Shown here piece by piece: positions 53,319-63,916 of a stretch of DNA of 64,000 nucleotides (positions within the stretch are counted from its first letter, which is position 1; each line of letters begins with the position of its first letter). The notes below the pieces were generated by a model. The model saw nothing but the letters and a program-made list of their open reading frames with translations. It did no database searches and was not told the DNA's origin. The translations under genes and the position numbers were made by a program. The stretch covers positions 459,435 to 523,434 of the forward strand of contig NZ_LGUE01000001.1 in assembly GCF_001274775.1 (NCBI RefSeq), written 5' to 3'. This DNA is from Rossellomorea marisflavi. Lineage in GTDB: Bacteria > Bacillota > Bacilli > Bacillales > Bacillaceae_B.

Positions 53319-53347
53319 TTGGAAAATGGCCTGTGATTGCGTATTCT
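53319..53347 (+). promoter_or_regulatory. Probable dxs promoter
   Basis: TTGGAA, 17 bp, TATTCT, about 115 nt before the dxs start and downstream of the candidate RNA's terminator. It would allow dxs expression independent of the upstream promoter. Confidence 0.5.
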
Positions 53348-53463
53348 AGGGAATATACAATCATTTTGTCGAAACCGGCGAGGGTCATATCTCAATGAAA
53401 ACCATACAAAAAGCAAAAACGTCAATGAAATAAACTAACTAGTGATGAAAGTGAGTGGACCAT

Positions 53464-55356
53464 ATGGATTTATTATCGATTAAAGATCCCTCTTTCTTAA
53501 AGAATATGTCCAATGAACAACTGGAGGGACTGAGCCAGGATATCCGTGATTTCCTGATCGGGAACCTCTCCAAAAGCGGCGGTCATATCGGACCGAATCT
53601 CGGGGTGGTCGAATTGACTGTAGCCCTTCATAAGCATTTTGACAGTCCCAAGGACAAGATATTATGGGATGTGGGCCATCAGTCTTATGTACACAAGATC
53701 CTGACGGGGCGCGCAGGTCAGTTTGATACCCTTAGACAATATAAGGGACTATGCGGATTCCCTAAACGGAATGAAAGCGAGCATGACGTATGGGAGACAG
53801 GACACAGCTCCACATCCCTCTCCGCTGCCATGGGGATGGCCATCGCAAGGGATGTGAAAAAGGAAGATTCCTATATCATTCCCGTCATCGGGGACGGTGC
53901 GCTGACCGGAGGGATGGCCCTTGAAGCACTCAACCATATCGGCCATGAAAAGAAAGACATGATCGTCGTATTGAATGATAATGAAATGTCCATCGCACCC
54001 AATGTCGGTGCCCTGCATAATATCCTTGGCCGTCTTCGTACGGCGAATAAGTATAACTGGGTGAAAGATGAGTTGGAGTATATCCTGAAGCGCATACCTG
54101 CAGTCGGAGGGAAGCTTGCCAGCACGGCTGAACGGGTGAAGGACAGCTTGAAATATCTGTTCGTCTCCGGGATGTTCTTTGAAGAGCTGGGCTTCACCTA
54201 TCTTGGTCCCATCGATGGACACGATTATGAAAACTTACAGGAAAACATCCAGTATGCGAAAAAAACAAAGGGTCCGGTCCTTCTCCACGTTCTCACGAAG
54301 AAAGGGAAAGGATTCCAGCCTGCCGAAAAAGACACACTCGGTACATGGCATGGAACCGGCCCGTATAAAATTGATACAGGTGACCTGATCAAACCGGTGG
54401 GCGCTCCTCCATCATGGAGCAGCCTTGTCAGTGAAACGGTCAGGAGGCTGGCACGTGAAGATGAGCGTATCGTGGCCATCACTCCTGCCATGCCTGTCGG
54501 CTCAAGCCTTCTCGGATTTGCGGAGGAATTCCCAGACAGGATGTTCGACGTCGGGATTGCCGAACAACATGCGGCTACGGTTGCGGCAGGTCTTGCCACC
54601 CAGGATATGAAACCGTTCCTTGCGATTTATTCGACATTCCTACAGCGAGCATATGACCAGGTGGTTCACGATATTTGCAGGCAGAACCTCAACGTGTTCA
54701 TCGGAATCGACCGGGCTGGACTTGTCGGTGCTGATGGCGAAACCCATCAAGGGGTGTTCGATATTGCCTTCCTGCGCCACCTGCCGAATATGGTCCTTAT
54801 GATGCCAAAAGACGAAAATGAAGGCCAGCATATGGTCAATACGGCTCTTTCCTACAACGACGGTCCCATCGCCCTCCGTTTCCCCCGTGGAAATGGCTAC
54901 GGCGTGAAGATGGACGAAGAATTGAAGACCATTCCGATCGGCACGTGGGAAATCCTCAAGGACGGCACCGACGCAGTCATCCTGACGTTCGGTACAACGA
55001 TTCCCATGGCAATGGATGCGGCAGCGGACCTCGAGAAGCAAGGGGTATCAGTCCGGGTCGTGAATGCACGGTTCATCAAGCCGATGGATGAGGCGATGCT
55101 TTCTTCCATTCTTTCCGAGGAAATACCAGTATTGACCATTGAAGAAGCAGTCCTTCAGGGTGGCTTCGGAAGCGGGGTCCTTGAGTTTGCTCAGGAAAAA
55201 GGCTATCATGACGCCGTTATCGATCGAATCGGAATCCCTGATTACTTCGTGGAGCATGGAAGTGTCAAAGAACTGCTCAATGAAATCGGCATGACAAAGG
55301 AAAACGTCATCGACCGGATCTTGACGATTACACCAAAAAAACAAAAAAGGGCTTGA
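53464..55356 (+). CDS. dxs: 1-deoxy-D-xylulose-5-phosphate synthase
   Basis: A 630-residue thiamine-diphosphate enzyme making DXP from pyruvate and glyceraldehyde 3-phosphate, the first step of the MEP pathway. ThDP motif [18 protein letters not shown]...[26 protein letters not shown], and transketolase-like [16 protein letters not shown] start at ATG 53464 ([12 protein letters not shown]), the conserved start; GTG 53455 is an alternative adding 3 residues. The tlyA-like gene begins just after its stop. Confidence 0.95.
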   Translation: MDLLSIKDPSFLKNMSNEQLEGLSQDIRDFLIGNLSKSGGHIGPNLGVVELTVALHKHFDSPKDKILWDVGHQSYVHKILTGRAGQFDTLRQYKGLCGFPKRNESEHDVWETGHSSTSLSAAMGMAIARDVKKEDSYIIPVIGDGALTGGMALEALNHIGHEKKDMIVVLNDNEMSIAPNVGALHNILGRLRTANKYNWVKDELEYILKRIPAVGGKLASTAERVKDSLKYLFVSGMFFEELGFTYLGPIDGHDYENLQENIQYAKKTKGPVLLHVLTKKGKGFQPAEKDTLGTWHGTGPYKIDTGDLIKPVGAPPSWSSLVSETVRRLAREDERIVAITPAMPVGSSLLGFAEEFPDRMFDVGIAEQHAATVAAGLATQDMKPFLAIYSTFLQRAYDQVVHDICRQNLNVFIGIDRAGLVGADGETHQGVFDIAFLRHLPNMVLMMPKDENEGQHMVNTALSYNDGPIALRFPRGNGYGVKMDEELKTIPIGTWEILKDGTDAVILTFGTTIPMAMDAAADLEKQGVSVRVVNARFIKPMDEAMLSSILSEEIPVLTIEEAVLQGGFGSGVLEFAQEKGYHDAVIDRIGIPDYFVEHGSVKELLNEIGMTKENVIDRILTITPKKQKRA

Positions 55357-55358
55357 AC

Positions 55359-56198
55359 ATGAAAGTGAAAAAACAACGATTAGATATACTTCTTGTAGAA
55401 CAAGGTCTTTTCGAAACACGTGAAAAGGCAAAAAGGGCCGTCATGGCCGGTCTTGTGTACTCAAACGAAATGAGACTGGAAAAACCGGGAGAGAAGATAA
55501 GCGAAGATTCACCCCTGACGGTCAAAGGAAAAGTGATGCCTTACGTCAGCAGGGGGGGCTTGAAGCTCGAAAAGGCCCTCAAAGAATTCGATATCACCAC
55601 AGAAAATAAAGTTCTTCTCGATATCGGAGCTTCGACGGGTGGATTTACCGACTGTGCCCTTCAGAACGGCGCGAAAATGAGCTATGCCCTTGACGTAGGC
55701 TACAATCAGCTTGCCTGGAAGCTAAGGAAGGATGAGCGGGTGGTCGTCATGGAGCGCACGAATTTCCGCTATGTGAAGCCGGAAGACCTGGAAGGTGAAA
55801 TGCCGGATCTTGCCTCCATCGACGTCTCCTTCATCTCGCTCTCCTTGATCCTCCCTGTCTTAAAGACGCTCTTGGTACAAGGGGGCGACTGCATCGCCCT
55901 CATCAAACCACAGTTCGAAGCGGGCAGGGATCAGGTCGGGAAAAAAGGTATCGTACGGGATCCTTCCGTCCATAAGGCAGTGATCCAAAAAATCATAGAC
56001 CTCTCACTGAATGAGGGTTATGATATCGAGGGCCTCTCATACTCGCCGATCACAGGTGGCGACGGGAATATCGAATTCCTGATCCACCTTAAGTGGCAGG
56101 GAAGGGAAGAAGGTGTGTCTCATTTAACGGTACCACCGGAAGATGTAATCAAAGAAGCACACACTCAATTCAAATCTGCTCAGAAGAATGAGGAGTAA
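55359..56198 (+). CDS. yqxC: TlyA-family rRNA 2'-O-methyltransferase (YqxC)
   Basis: A 279-residue protein with an N-terminal S4 RNA-binding domain (KKQRLDILLVEQGLFETREKAKRAVMAGLVY) and an FtsJ-like methyltransferase domain (LLDIGASTGGFTDCALQNGA, then ALDVGYNQLAWKLR and LIKPQFEAGRDQVGKKGIVRD). It likely 2'-O-methylates cytidines in 16S/23S rRNA; haemolysin names for this family are historical. ATG 55359 preferred over TTG 55353 by spacing from AAAAAGGGC. Confidence 0.9.
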   Translation: MKVKKQRLDILLVEQGLFETREKAKRAVMAGLVYSNEMRLEKPGEKISEDSPLTVKGKVMPYVSRGGLKLEKALKEFDITTENKVLLDIGASTGGFTDCALQNGAKMSYALDVGYNQLAWKLRKDERVVVMERTNFRYVKPEDLEGEMPDLASIDVSFISLSLILPVLKTLLVQGGDCIALIKPQFEAGRDQVGKKGIVRDPSVHKAVIQKIIDLSLNEGYDIEGLSYSPITGGDGNIEFLIHLKWQGREEGVSHLTVPPEDVIKEAHTQFKSAQKNEE

Positions 56199-56202
56199 CC
56201 AT

Positions 56203-56239
56203 AAGAAAGCGTGGGACCGTTTGGTCCCACGCTTTCTTT
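56203..56239. terminator. Bidirectional terminator yqxC/permease
   Basis: AAGAAAGCGTGGGACC / GGTCCCACGCTTTCTT, perfect 16-bp stem, 4-nt loop, between convergent genes. Confidence 0.9.
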
Positions 56240-56267
56240 GTGGTAAAAGACTATAAGAATCCACGTG

Positions 56268-57875
56268 TTAATGTGAAGTTTCTATTTTTTCTTTCGTTGT
56301 TTCTTCAGGCGTTTCATCATCAGAGTCAATCATGGCTTTCGGTAGACCTGTATACTTGGCCCAGAAGAATATGGCGAGTGAGACGATGGCAATCAGGATC
56401 AGATCGGCTGGATTGTCCAGGTACCCTTTTCCGCCGCCAAATGAACCGAAGTATGAGATGATGAGCATGCTAATATAATATCCAACGAGCCACCAGGCTG
56501 ATTTGAGCTGCTGCGGAAGCTTCACTTTGTCTGTCGGTACATATTTCTTGAATATGAAGTAGACGACGAACATAAGCAACTGAGAGCCCAGCAACCATGA
56601 AATGGTCTTCCAACCAGACCAATAGACAATGTACGAAGCAAAGATAAAGGAAATAGGTGCGATGATGTTCATTCCTTTAAGTTTGAATGGCTTCTCCAGG
56701 TCCTTTGCATTGACCGAGAAGGTGGCCGATGAAATAGGTGCAATGGCATAAGAAAGGATCAGTGCCACCGAGCAGACATTAACCAGTGCATTCCAAGAAG
56801 GGAATGGCAGTGTCCAGAAGATTGAAAGTCCCAATGATAGCCACAGGGAGGAACGGGGAATTCCCGTTACTTTATCCACTTTGGAGAATGTCTTGAATAG
56901 CGTACCGTTTCGTGACCAGGCGTACACTAGGCGTGCCGTCGTATTCATGAAAATGTTTCCGTTTCCTCCAGGGGACAGGATGGCATCGAATACCACAAGG
57001 GCGGATAACCAACCAAGACCCAAGACAATCGCGATATCTCCGAATGGAAGGGAGAATTCTTCTTGGATTCCGGCCCAACCTACATTGCTGATGGTATCAG
57101 TCGGAATAGCTCCGATGAACAATACTTGCAGTGCCGTATAGATCAAGGCTGCAAGGATGATGCAGAGGACAAGGGCGATCGGAATATTCCGTTGAGGGTT
57201 TTTGACCTCACTGGCAACCGATACGATGGGATGAAGCCCAAGATAGGCGAACATGACCCCGCCCGTTGCGATGGCTCCTTGGATCCCATCAAAGCCGAAT
57301 GGTGCGAAAGCTTCAACAGAGAAGTTCGCTGATTTAAAATGGAACGACAATACGACGATGATTGTGATTGGTACAACGTATTTGAAAATGGAAATGATGA
57401 TATTGGATTTGGCAAAAGCTTTTACGCTCCAAAAATTGAGTAGGAAAAAGGCGATGAGCAACCCGAGTTGGAGCAGCCATCCTCCGATTGTTGGTGATTC
57501 AGACCCCGCTTTCGTCAATCCAGGAATCCAATATGCTAGATACTGCCGTACAGCTGTCACTTCAATTGAAATCAAACTGGTGTAAGCAACGATCGTGATG
57601 AATGAGATCATGTATCCGACAAGTGGTCCGTGTGAATATACCGGATACCTGATGATTCCCCCCGTACGAGGGAGTGCCGCACCCAGTTCTGCATACACAA
57701 GACCGATTAATAGGATGATGACGCCTCCGATGATCCAGGAGAAACTCCCGGCTGGACCCGCCTGGGATGCGACGTTACTGACGGCGAAGAGCCATGCAGA
57801 TCCGAAGATCGCCCCGAGACCGATTAAGGTGAGGTCCAATAGTGATATCGTCTTTTTAAATTTTCCTTGACTCAT
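56268..57875 (-). CDS. APC-family amino acid permease
   Basis: A 535-residue polytopic transporter of the amino acid/polyamine/organocation superfamily with about 13-14 membrane segments. The unwound first helix motif GLGAIFGSAWLF and the second-helix EL GAALPRTGGIIRYP segment are conserved for substrate backbone binding. The acidic tail is DSDDETPEETTKEK. Specificity cannot be told; aspartate/glutamate- or GABA-type permeases are relatives. GAAGGAGGAAC precedes the ATG. It interrupts the yqxC-argR-recN order seen in B. subtilis. Confidence 0.87.
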   Translation of the reverse strand: MSQGKFKKTISLLDLTLIGLGAIFGSAWLFAVSNVASQAGPAGSFSWIIGGVIILLIGLVYAELGAALPRTGGIIRYPVYSHGPLVGYMISFITIVAYTSLISIEVTAVRQYLAYWIPGLTKAGSESPTIGGWLLQLGLLIAFFLLNFWSVKAFAKSNIIISIFKYVVPITIIVVLSFHFKSANFSVEAFAPFGFDGIQGAIATGGVMFAYLGLHPIVSVASEVKNPQRNIPIALVLCIILAALIYTALQVLFIGAIPTDTISNVGWAGIQEEFSLPFGDIAIVLGLGWLSALVVFDAILSPGGNGNIFMNTTARLVYAWSRNGTLFKTFSKVDKVTGIPRSSLWLSLGLSIFWTLPFPSWNALVNVCSVALILSYAIAPISSATFSVNAKDLEKPFKLKGMNIIAPISFIFASYIVYWSGWKTISWLLGSQLLMFVVYFIFKKYVPTDKVKLPQQLKSAWWLVGYYISMLIISYFGSFGGGKGYLDNPADLILIAIVSLAIFFWAKYTGLPKAMIDSDDETPEETTKEKIETSH

Positions 57876-58366
57876 AAGTGTAATGTTCCTCCTTCTGTTT
57901 AACCCGAACCTAACTTCTTTTTTCTACTCCATCCCCCTGTCTTTTTTATATTTTGCGTTCTAAGCAACGATTCATGTCAGGCTTTCAAATGATGCACAAT
58001 AGAAATTTTTAAAAATGGGTATTCTTGAATAATAAGTAATATGTGCAATTCCTATAGTCTTATACCCCGTGCTTATATACACTAAACTGTATAGTGGAAG
58101 GATTCAAATAGGTAAACGATTGCATTTAAAAGTCTTAAATTTCTTTCTTTTTTCCATAAACAAAACTATATTTGTATATTATTACAATAATGATAAAAAA
58201 TATTAATATTACATAAAAATGTAAAACCGTCCTGACTTTTCTGATGAAGTGGATAAAGAAGTGATGGATCTGCACGGTTTCTGGTGGATTTGTACAACAA
58301 AATAGGCTAACATAAGCGTAGAGGTATAAATATACAGGTTCATTATGGAGTAAGAGGTGTATGGTG
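57876..58366. other. AT-rich divergent intergenic region
   Basis: 491 bp between the permease and argR starts, markedly more AT-rich than the genes. It must hold both promoters. I see no T-box, riboswitch or clear ARG box; GTATAAATATACAGGTTCA at 58324-58342 is the nearest to an ArgR-like site but a weak match. No gene is supported here. Confidence 0.4.
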
Positions 58367-58819
58367 ATGTTAAATAAGGGTCAAAGACATATAAAGATCA
58401 GGGAAATCATCACAAATCGGGATGTGGAAACCCAGGATGAGCTGGTGGACAGCCTAAAGAATGCAGGCTTCAATGTCACCCAGGCAACCGTTTCGAGGGA
58501 TATCAAGGAGCTTCATCTGGTCAAGGTCCCGCTTATGGACGGGCGCTATAAGTACAGCCTGCCGGCTGACCAGCGTTTCAACCCCCTTCAAAAGCTGAAG
58601 AGGACGTTGACGGATGCCTTCGTCAAGATCGATGCTGCAGGTCATATGCTGGTCATGAAGACGCTCCCGGGAAATGCAAATGCCATCGGGGCACTCATCG
58701 ACAACCTGGATTGGGAAGAGATCTTAGGGACGATCTGTGGGGACGACACTTGTTTGATCATCTGTCGATCCGAAGCGGAAACCGAAGTGATTTCCAAACG
58801 TTTCCTTGATATGCTATAA
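58367..58819 (+). CDS. argR: Arginine repressor ArgR/AhrC
   Basis: A 150-residue hexameric repressor/activator of arginine metabolism. N-terminal winged helix [17 protein letters not shown]...[18 protein letters not shown], hinge, then C-terminal arginine-binding domain [35 protein letters not shown] use ATG 58367, conserved with AhrC; ATG 58361 is too close to AAGAGGTG. A TetR-free, stand-alone start with a long upstream gap. Confidence 0.95.
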   Translation: MLNKGQRHIKIREIITNRDVETQDELVDSLKNAGFNVTQATVSRDIKELHLVKVPLMDGRYKYSLPADQRFNPLQKLKRTLTDAFVKIDAAGHMLVMKTLPGNANAIGALIDNLDWEEILGTICGDDTCLIICRSEAETEVISKRFLDML

Positions 58820-58938
58820 AAGGTTGACCACCCGTTCAACGGGGTAAATTAAATGAAAACAGAGGCACTTTCCAACGTGATTCGGTTCTATCCGGGATGC
58901 ATGATCGGAAGTGTCTTATTATATGAGGTGAGTATTTC

Positions 58939-60639
58939 TTGTTACAGGAGCTTTCAATCAAAAATTTTGCCATCATCGACTCGATCGCCCTTTCATTTGA
59001 AGAAGGATTGACGGTCCTTTCAGGGGAAACAGGCGCGGGGAAGTCCATTATCATCGACGCAATCCATCTATTGGTGGGCGGGAGGGGATCCTCCGAGTTC
59101 GTCCGCCATGGAGAGAAAAAAGCAGAGATTGAAGGGTTATTCCTTTTGGACGATCCCCGTCATCCCTGTCATGCGAAGGCTTCCGAATTCGGCATCGACA
59201 TCGAAGAGGGCATGATTGTTCTCAGGAGAGATATTTCCAGTACGGGTAAAAGTGTTTGCAGGGTGAACGGAAAGCTTGTGACGATTGCCACCATGCGTGA
59301 AATCGGGTCGACCCTCATTGACATCCATGGGCAGCATGAGCATCAGGAGCTTATGAATGAGCACCTTCATCTGACCCTTCTGGATCAGTTTGGGGGGAAG
59401 GATATTGCATCGTCGCTCACGGCCTATCTAGATGTGTTTGAAGAATATCAGACCGTGTCCAGACAGCTTAAGCGCTTGAATGAAAATGAACAGGAGATGG
59501 CTCATCGCCTGGATCTTATCCAGTTCCAGCAAAAAGAAATCCAGGATGCGGAGCTTCGCCTTCATGAAGATGATGAACTGCAGGATGAAAAGCTGAAGCT
59601 CGTCAATTTCGAAAAGCTATATGAAGCCCTTCAGACGTCGTATGACAGCCTGCGAGGGGAAAGAAAAGGTATGGACTGGGCGGGGCTTGCCATGGGTCAT
59701 CTTGAGACTGCAGCGGAAGTGGACGCCCAGTTTGGTGGGACGCTTGAGTCAGTCTCCTCGGCCTATTACATCCTTGAGGATGCCGCACATGCCATCAGGG
59801 CGGAATTGGATCAACTGGAATTTGAACCGGGCAGGCTTGATATGATCGAGTCCAGGCTGAATGAGATCAATGGACTGAAACGGAAGTATGGGTCATCGAT
59901 CGAAGAGGTGCTTGCGTATGGCTCACGGATCGAAGAAGAAATTGAAACGATCGTTAACAAGGATTCACATGTTCAACAGCTGCAAGATCAGCTGCGCTCC
60001 CTTGAAAATGATCTTTCTGTCGAGGCGGAAAATCTGACCATCGCCCGTAAGAAGTGGGCTAAGAAGCTAACGGTCAGCATCCACGAGCAGTTGAAACAGC
60101 TATACATGGATAAAACGAAATTCGAGGTCAAGTTCCTGACCGACGGGGATGCTGTAAACCGGAAGTTCAAGAGAGACGGATGGGATGAAGTCGAGTTTTA
60201 TATCTCGACGAATCCTGGAGAACCGCTGAAGCCCCTTTCGAAGGTCGCTTCAGGAGGAGAACTGTCACGCATCATGCTCGCCCTTAAAACGATCTTCTCC
60301 AAGCATCAGGGGATTACTTCCATCATCTTCGACGAAGTGGATACAGGGGTCAGCGGAAGGGTCGCTCAATCGATTGCAGAGAAGATCTATCAAGTGGCCG
60401 TCCATTCACAGGTGATGTGCATTTCCCATCTTCCGCAGGTTGCAGCGATGGCAGACTGTCATCTGTTCATCTCGAAGAAACAAGCGAACGGGCGTACGAG
60501 CACAAAGGTGAAAAGACTTGAGGAAAATGAGAAAATTCAGGAAATATCACGTATGATTTCCGGTGTGGAGATCACCGACCTTACACTTGAACATGCCAAG
60601 GAGCTCCTTCATTTGGCGGGGAGCATCAAAGAGACATGA
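58939..60639 (+). CDS. recN: DNA repair protein RecN
   Basis: A 566-residue SMC-like ATPase that acts early at double-strand breaks. Walker A LSGETGAGKSIIIDA at the N-terminus, coiled coils from about 155-370, then signature ASGGELSRIMLALK and Walker B IIFDEVDTGVSGRVAQ. TTG start with GAGGTGAG upstream. 119 nt after argR, probably co-transcribed. Confidence 0.95.
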   Translation: MLQELSIKNFAIIDSIALSFEEGLTVLSGETGAGKSIIIDAIHLLVGGRGSSEFVRHGEKKAEIEGLFLLDDPRHPCHAKASEFGIDIEEGMIVLRRDISSTGKSVCRVNGKLVTIATMREIGSTLIDIHGQHEHQELMNEHLHLTLLDQFGGKDIASSLTAYLDVFEEYQTVSRQLKRLNENEQEMAHRLDLIQFQQKEIQDAELRLHEDDELQDEKLKLVNFEKLYEALQTSYDSLRGERKGMDWAGLAMGHLETAAEVDAQFGGTLESVSSAYYILEDAAHAIRAELDQLEFEPGRLDMIESRLNEINGLKRKYGSSIEEVLAYGSRIEEEIETIVNKDSHVQQLQDQLRSLENDLSVEAENLTIARKKWAKKLTVSIHEQLKQLYMDKTKFEVKFLTDGDAVNRKFKRDGWDEVEFYISTNPGEPLKPLSKVASGGELSRIMLALKTIFSKHQGITSIIFDEVDTGVSGRVAQSIAEKIYQVAVHSQVMCISHLPQVAAMADCHLFISKKQANGRTSTKVKRLEENEKIQEISRMISGVEITDLTLEHAKELLHLAGSIKET

Positions 60640-60668
60640 AAAGCTATCCAATGCGGGTAGCTTTTTTT
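60639..60668 (+). terminator. Terminator of recN
   Basis: AAAAGCTATCC / GGGTAGCTTTT, 11-bp stem with one G-T pair, 5-nt loop, T7. It starts at the recN stop. Confidence 0.88.
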
Positions 60669-60765
60669 CATTATTACCAGTTATAAATGTCCTTTCAAAA
60701 GGCAAAAGTAAAACTGTAGCCAAATCACCAGTGTGTTTGGATTAGAAGCGAGGAGAGTGAAAGTA

Positions 60766-62043
60766 GTGAAGTCAGATTCGTTAAGGAAATGCATAGGTGG
60801 AATTCTCCTTGTTTCGCTCATTTTTATCGGTTTTTTGGAACCTGTCCAACAGTGGGTGAAAACGCCCACGTTCATTAGGATGATGGAAGGGGATCAAGTT
60901 GCTCTCCCCATATCAGCTCCTGCTGCCGCATCTGAAGGGACGGTCCAGCTTTCGTCGAACAACGAACAATTATCCGTGGGAGGCAGCCGGGTCGGCAAAG
61001 ATGAAGTGGTCTTTGAACTTGCCGGACTCCCCGTCAAAGAAGTCAATGTTGAAGTGCTGAAAGATTTTAAAGTGATCCCGGGTGGACAATCGATCGGGGT
61101 CAAATTGAATACCGTTGGCGTATTGGTCGTCGGTCATCATCTTGTGAATACGGAAGAAGGAAAAGTTTCTCCGGGTGAAAAAGCAGGGATCCAGGTTGGG
61201 GATATGATCACAGAAATCAATGGAACCAAGATCGAAGAACTTTCCGACGTGGCCCCATTTGTCCAATCCGCGGGAAAAGACCAGGAGTCCTTGAAACTTG
61301 TGGTGAAACGAGAGAAAAAAACGATCAAAACCACTCTCCTGCCGGTTAGGGAAAAAGGCGATGCTGCTTATAAGCTCGGCCTGTATATCAGGGACTCGGC
61401 TGCTGGAATCGGCACGATGACCTTTTATGATCCACAATCGAAGAAATACGGGGCCCTTGGACATGTGATATCGGATATGGATACGAAGAAGCCGATTGTC
61501 GTTGCAGATGGCGAAATCGTCCATTCCGAAGTAACCTCCATCCAAAAAGGGAGCGATGGAAAGCCGGGGGAGAAACTGGCAAGGTTCTCATCCGATCATA
61601 AGGTGATCGGGGATATCACGAGGAACAGTCCCTTTGGTATATTCGGGCGCCTGAATCAGAGCATCGAGAATGAGCGGATGGATAAGCCCATGCCGATCGC
61701 CCTTTCCCACCAGGTGAAGGAAGGGCCTGCCCAGATCCTTACGGTGGTCGATGGCAAGGAAGTCGAAATGTACGATATTGAAATCATGAGCACGATCCCA
61801 CAGAAGTACCCTGCTACCAAAGGGATGGTGCTGAAGGTGACGGATCCAAAGCTCCTGAAGAAAACCGGCGGGATCGTCCAGGGAATGAGCGGTAGCCCGA
61901 TCATTCAGGACGGGAAGGTCGTAGGGGCTGTCACGCATGTATTCGTGAATGACCCCACGAGCGGGTACGGTGTCCATATTGAGTGGATGCTGAGCGAAGC
62001 AGGCATCGATATTTACAAAAAAGATCATAGCAGAGCAAGTTGA
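60766..62043 (+). CDS. spoIVB: SpoIVB serine peptidase
   Basis: A 425-residue forespore-secreted peptidase that triggers pro-sigma-K processing. N-terminal membrane anchor/signal ([16 protein letters not shown]), PDZ domain near [21 protein letters not shown], and S55 domain with His in [12 protein letters not shown] and Ser in [17 protein letters not shown] use GTG 60766, because GAGGAGAG precedes it; GTG 60757 and upstream GTG 60733 are alternatives. Confidence 0.93.
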   Translation: MKSDSLRKCIGGILLVSLIFIGFLEPVQQWVKTPTFIRMMEGDQVALPISAPAAASEGTVQLSSNNEQLSVGGSRVGKDEVVFELAGLPVKEVNVEVLKDFKVIPGGQSIGVKLNTVGVLVVGHHLVNTEEGKVSPGEKAGIQVGDMITEINGTKIEELSDVAPFVQSAGKDQESLKLVVKREKKTIKTTLLPVREKGDAAYKLGLYIRDSAAGIGTMTFYDPQSKKYGALGHVISDMDTKKPIVVADGEIVHSEVTSIQKGSDGKPGEKLARFSSDHKVIGDITRNSPFGIFGRLNQSIENERMDKPMPIALSHQVKEGPAQILTVVDGKEVEMYDIEIMSTIPQKYPATKGMVLKVTDPKLLKKTGGIVQGMSGSPIIQDGKVVGAVTHVFVNDPTSGYGVHIEWMLSEAGIDIYKKDHSRAS

Positions 62044-62046
62044 ATG

Positions 62047-62077
62047 AATCCGGCGCTGAGCAAGCGCCGGATTTTTT
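62047..62077 (+). terminator. Terminator of spoIVB
   Basis: AATCCGGCGCT / AGCGCCGGATT with 5-nt loop and T6. Confidence 0.92.
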
Positions 62078-62121
62078 CGTGCGTTTGAGAAATGGAAGGA
62101 TTTCCATTACAATAAAGATAA

Positions 62122-62250
62122 TTCGACAAAAGTTCAGGGTGGAAATCGAATCAGGTCGAAATTCAGAGAAAATGAAAGTAAAACGAAGGAAAAAGAATAT
62201 ATTTCAAGTTTTTTTCAAAAATAAAAGGAAATTAGGTTGCATTGTCGAAA
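62122..62250 (+). promoter_or_regulatory. spo0A control region: two 0A boxes and a sigma-H promoter
   Basis: 0A boxes TGTCGAA occur at 62122-62128 (minus orientation) and 62243-62249 (plus). A sigma-H-type promoter is AAAGGAAAT (62224-62232), 11-bp spacer, GTCGAAA (62244-62250), matching RnAGGAwWW-N11/12-RnnGAAT with one mismatch. The second 0A box lies on the -10. This fits the known sigma-H, Spo0A-P autoregulated promoter of spo0A. Confidence 0.75.
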
Positions 62251-62308
62251 AAGTAATTTACAATAAAAAATAACAGTGAATTTATTTGGACTGAGGAGGA
62301 AACGTTTA

Positions 62309-63085
62309 GTGAAATCGATTAAAGTTTGTATTGTGGATGATAACCGGGAACTCACCTCATTGTTGGAAGATTATATTGCCTCGCAAAATGACTTGGAAGT
62401 TGTAGGGATTGCCCATAATGGACAAGACTGCCTTGATCTCTTGGAGGAAGTCGAAACGGACGTACTCGTCTTGGATATCATCATGCCCCATTTGGATGGC
62501 CTTGCCGTTCTCGAACGCCTTAGAGAGAGGAAGAATATCCCGAATGTCATCATGCTGACAGCTTTCGGTCAGGAAGACGTGACGAAAAAAGCGGTCGATC
62601 TCGGTGCATCCTATTTCATCCTGAAGCAGTTCGATATGGAAAATCTGGTGAGCCATATCCGACAGGTAAGCGGGAAAACGAACCCGATCATCAAGAAGCC
62701 TTCCTCCCGAATGAATTCTGATCATAAACCGAGAAATCTTGATGCGAGCATCACAAGCATCATTCATGAAATCGGCGTACCGGCACATATTAAAGGATAT
62801 ATGTACTTAAGGGAAGCGATCTCCATGGTATACAATGACATCGAACTCCTTGGTTCCATCACGAAGGTCCTCTATCCTGATATCGCGAAGAAATACAACA
62901 CTACCGCTTCGAGGGTCGAGCGTGCGATCCGTCACGCCATCGAAGTAGCCTGGAGCCGTGGGAATATCGATTCCATCTCCTCCCTATTCGGTTATACTGT
63001 AAGCATGACAAAAGCAAAACCGACCAATTCCGAGTTTATTGCGATGGTGGCTGACAAGCTGCGTTTGGAGCATAAGGCTTCTTGA
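62309..63085 (+). CDS. spo0A: Sporulation master regulator Spo0A
   Basis: A 258-residue response regulator. Receiver domain with D10, D11 and phosphorylation site D56 in [10 protein letters not shown]84 region VIMLTAFG and K106-equivalent ILKQFD. C-terminal DNA-binding domain with [36 protein letters not shown], which reads TGTCGAA boxes. GTG start, GGAGGAAACG site. An upstream in-frame ATG (62276) lies before the binding site and is rejected. Confidence 0.97.
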   Translation: MKSIKVCIVDDNRELTSLLEDYIASQNDLEVVGIAHNGQDCLDLLEEVETDVLVLDIIMPHLDGLAVLERLRERKNIPNVIMLTAFGQEDVTKKAVDLGASYFILKQFDMENLVSHIRQVSGKTNPIIKKPSSRMNSDHKPRNLDASITSIIHEIGVPAHIKGYMYLREAISMVYNDIELLGSITKVLYPDIAKKYNTTASRVERAIRHAIEVAWSRGNIDSISSLFGYTVSMTKAKPTNSEFIAMVADKLRLEHKAS

Positions 63086-63104
63086 AAGGGTAAGTAGAAC
63101 GTGT

Positions 63105-63131
63105 GACCCGGTGGATGCCGGGTTTTTATTT
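63105..63131 (+). terminator. Terminator of spo0A
   Basis: ACCCG / CGGGT short stem with 8-nt loop and TTTTTATTTTT tail. Confidence 0.75.
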
Positions 63132-63181
63132 TTGTGTGAAAGGGTACCGACCATACATAGAAGAAAAAAGGACGTGAAAGT

Positions 63182-63916
63182 ATGACATTGATCTTTGCCC
63201 ATAGAGGCTCCGCAGGGACTCATCCAGAGAATACAATGGAAGCGTTCGACGAGGCAGCACGGGTCGGGGCTGATGGGTTCGAAATTGATGTACAGCTTAC
63301 GTCGGACGGTCAGGTGGTCGTCATCCATGATGAAACTCTCGATCGCACGACGAATGGTAAAGGCTTCGTCAAGGATTTTTCCCTCAAGGATATCCAAAAA
63401 CTCAAGGCGAACGGAAAATGGAAGATGCTGCGACGGTGCAGGGTGCCTTCCCTGATCGAAGTTTTCGAATGGATGAGGGGGAATGATCTCCTCTGTAACA
63501 TCGAATTGAAAAACAGTGTCATGGACTATATCGGCCTAGAGGAGAAAATCTTCGAACTGAGCAGGAAATATGGTTATGATGAACGGATCATCATTTCCTC
63601 CTTCAATCATTACTCCCTTGTGAAGTGCAGGAAGTTGAATCCGGCAGTGGAAGTGGCAGCCCTTTACTCGAACCGCCTTTTCATGCCATGGTCCTATGCC
63701 CGTTCCATCGGGGCAGGTGCCATCCATCCGAATCTTAACGCGGTCACAGATGAGATGATCCTCCAGTCGCTGAATGCGGGGGTTCTGGTGAGGCCCTATA
63801 CGGTAAATAAGGAAACGTCGATAAATAGACTGTTGCGTATAGAGTGCCCAGCCCTCATTACCGATTTTCCCGAGCGCGCAGTCGGGATCAGGAATACGAA
63901 TACGAAAAAAAGCTAG
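63182..63916 (+). CDS. yqiK: Glycerophosphodiester phosphodiesterase
   Basis: A 244-residue GDPD-family TIM barrel hydrolysing glycerophosphodiesters to glycerol-3-phosphate. IFAHRGSAGTHPENTMEAF carries both catalytic His-region residues and Glu; FEIDVQLTSDGQVVVIHDETLDRTTNG supplies metal ligands and the second His. No signal peptide, so cytoplasmic. Position next to spo0A matches yqiK. The last codons and stop lie in the terminator hairpin. Confidence 0.92.
   Translation: MTLIFAHRGSAGTHPENTMEAFDEAARVGADGFEIDVQLTSDGQVVVIHDETLDRTTNGKGFVKDFSLKDIQKLKANGKWKMLRRCRVPSLIEVFEWMRGNDLLCNIELKNSVMDYIGLEEKIFELSRKYGYDERIIISSFNHYSLVKCRKLNPAVEVAALYSNRLFMPWSYARSIGAGAIHPNLNAVTDEMILQSLNAGVLVRPYTVNKETSINRLLRIECPALITDFPERAVGIRNTNTKKS

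Noticed and set aside
58002..58020. CodY-like AATTTTTAAAAATG motif upstream of the permease
   Set aside because: Only about 10 of 15 positions match and the region is so AT-rich that such matches are expected.
58853..59020. Short reading frame (about 54 codons) between argR and recN
   Set aside because: GGGG is suitably spaced before its ATG, but the protein looks random and most of it overlaps recN in another frame.
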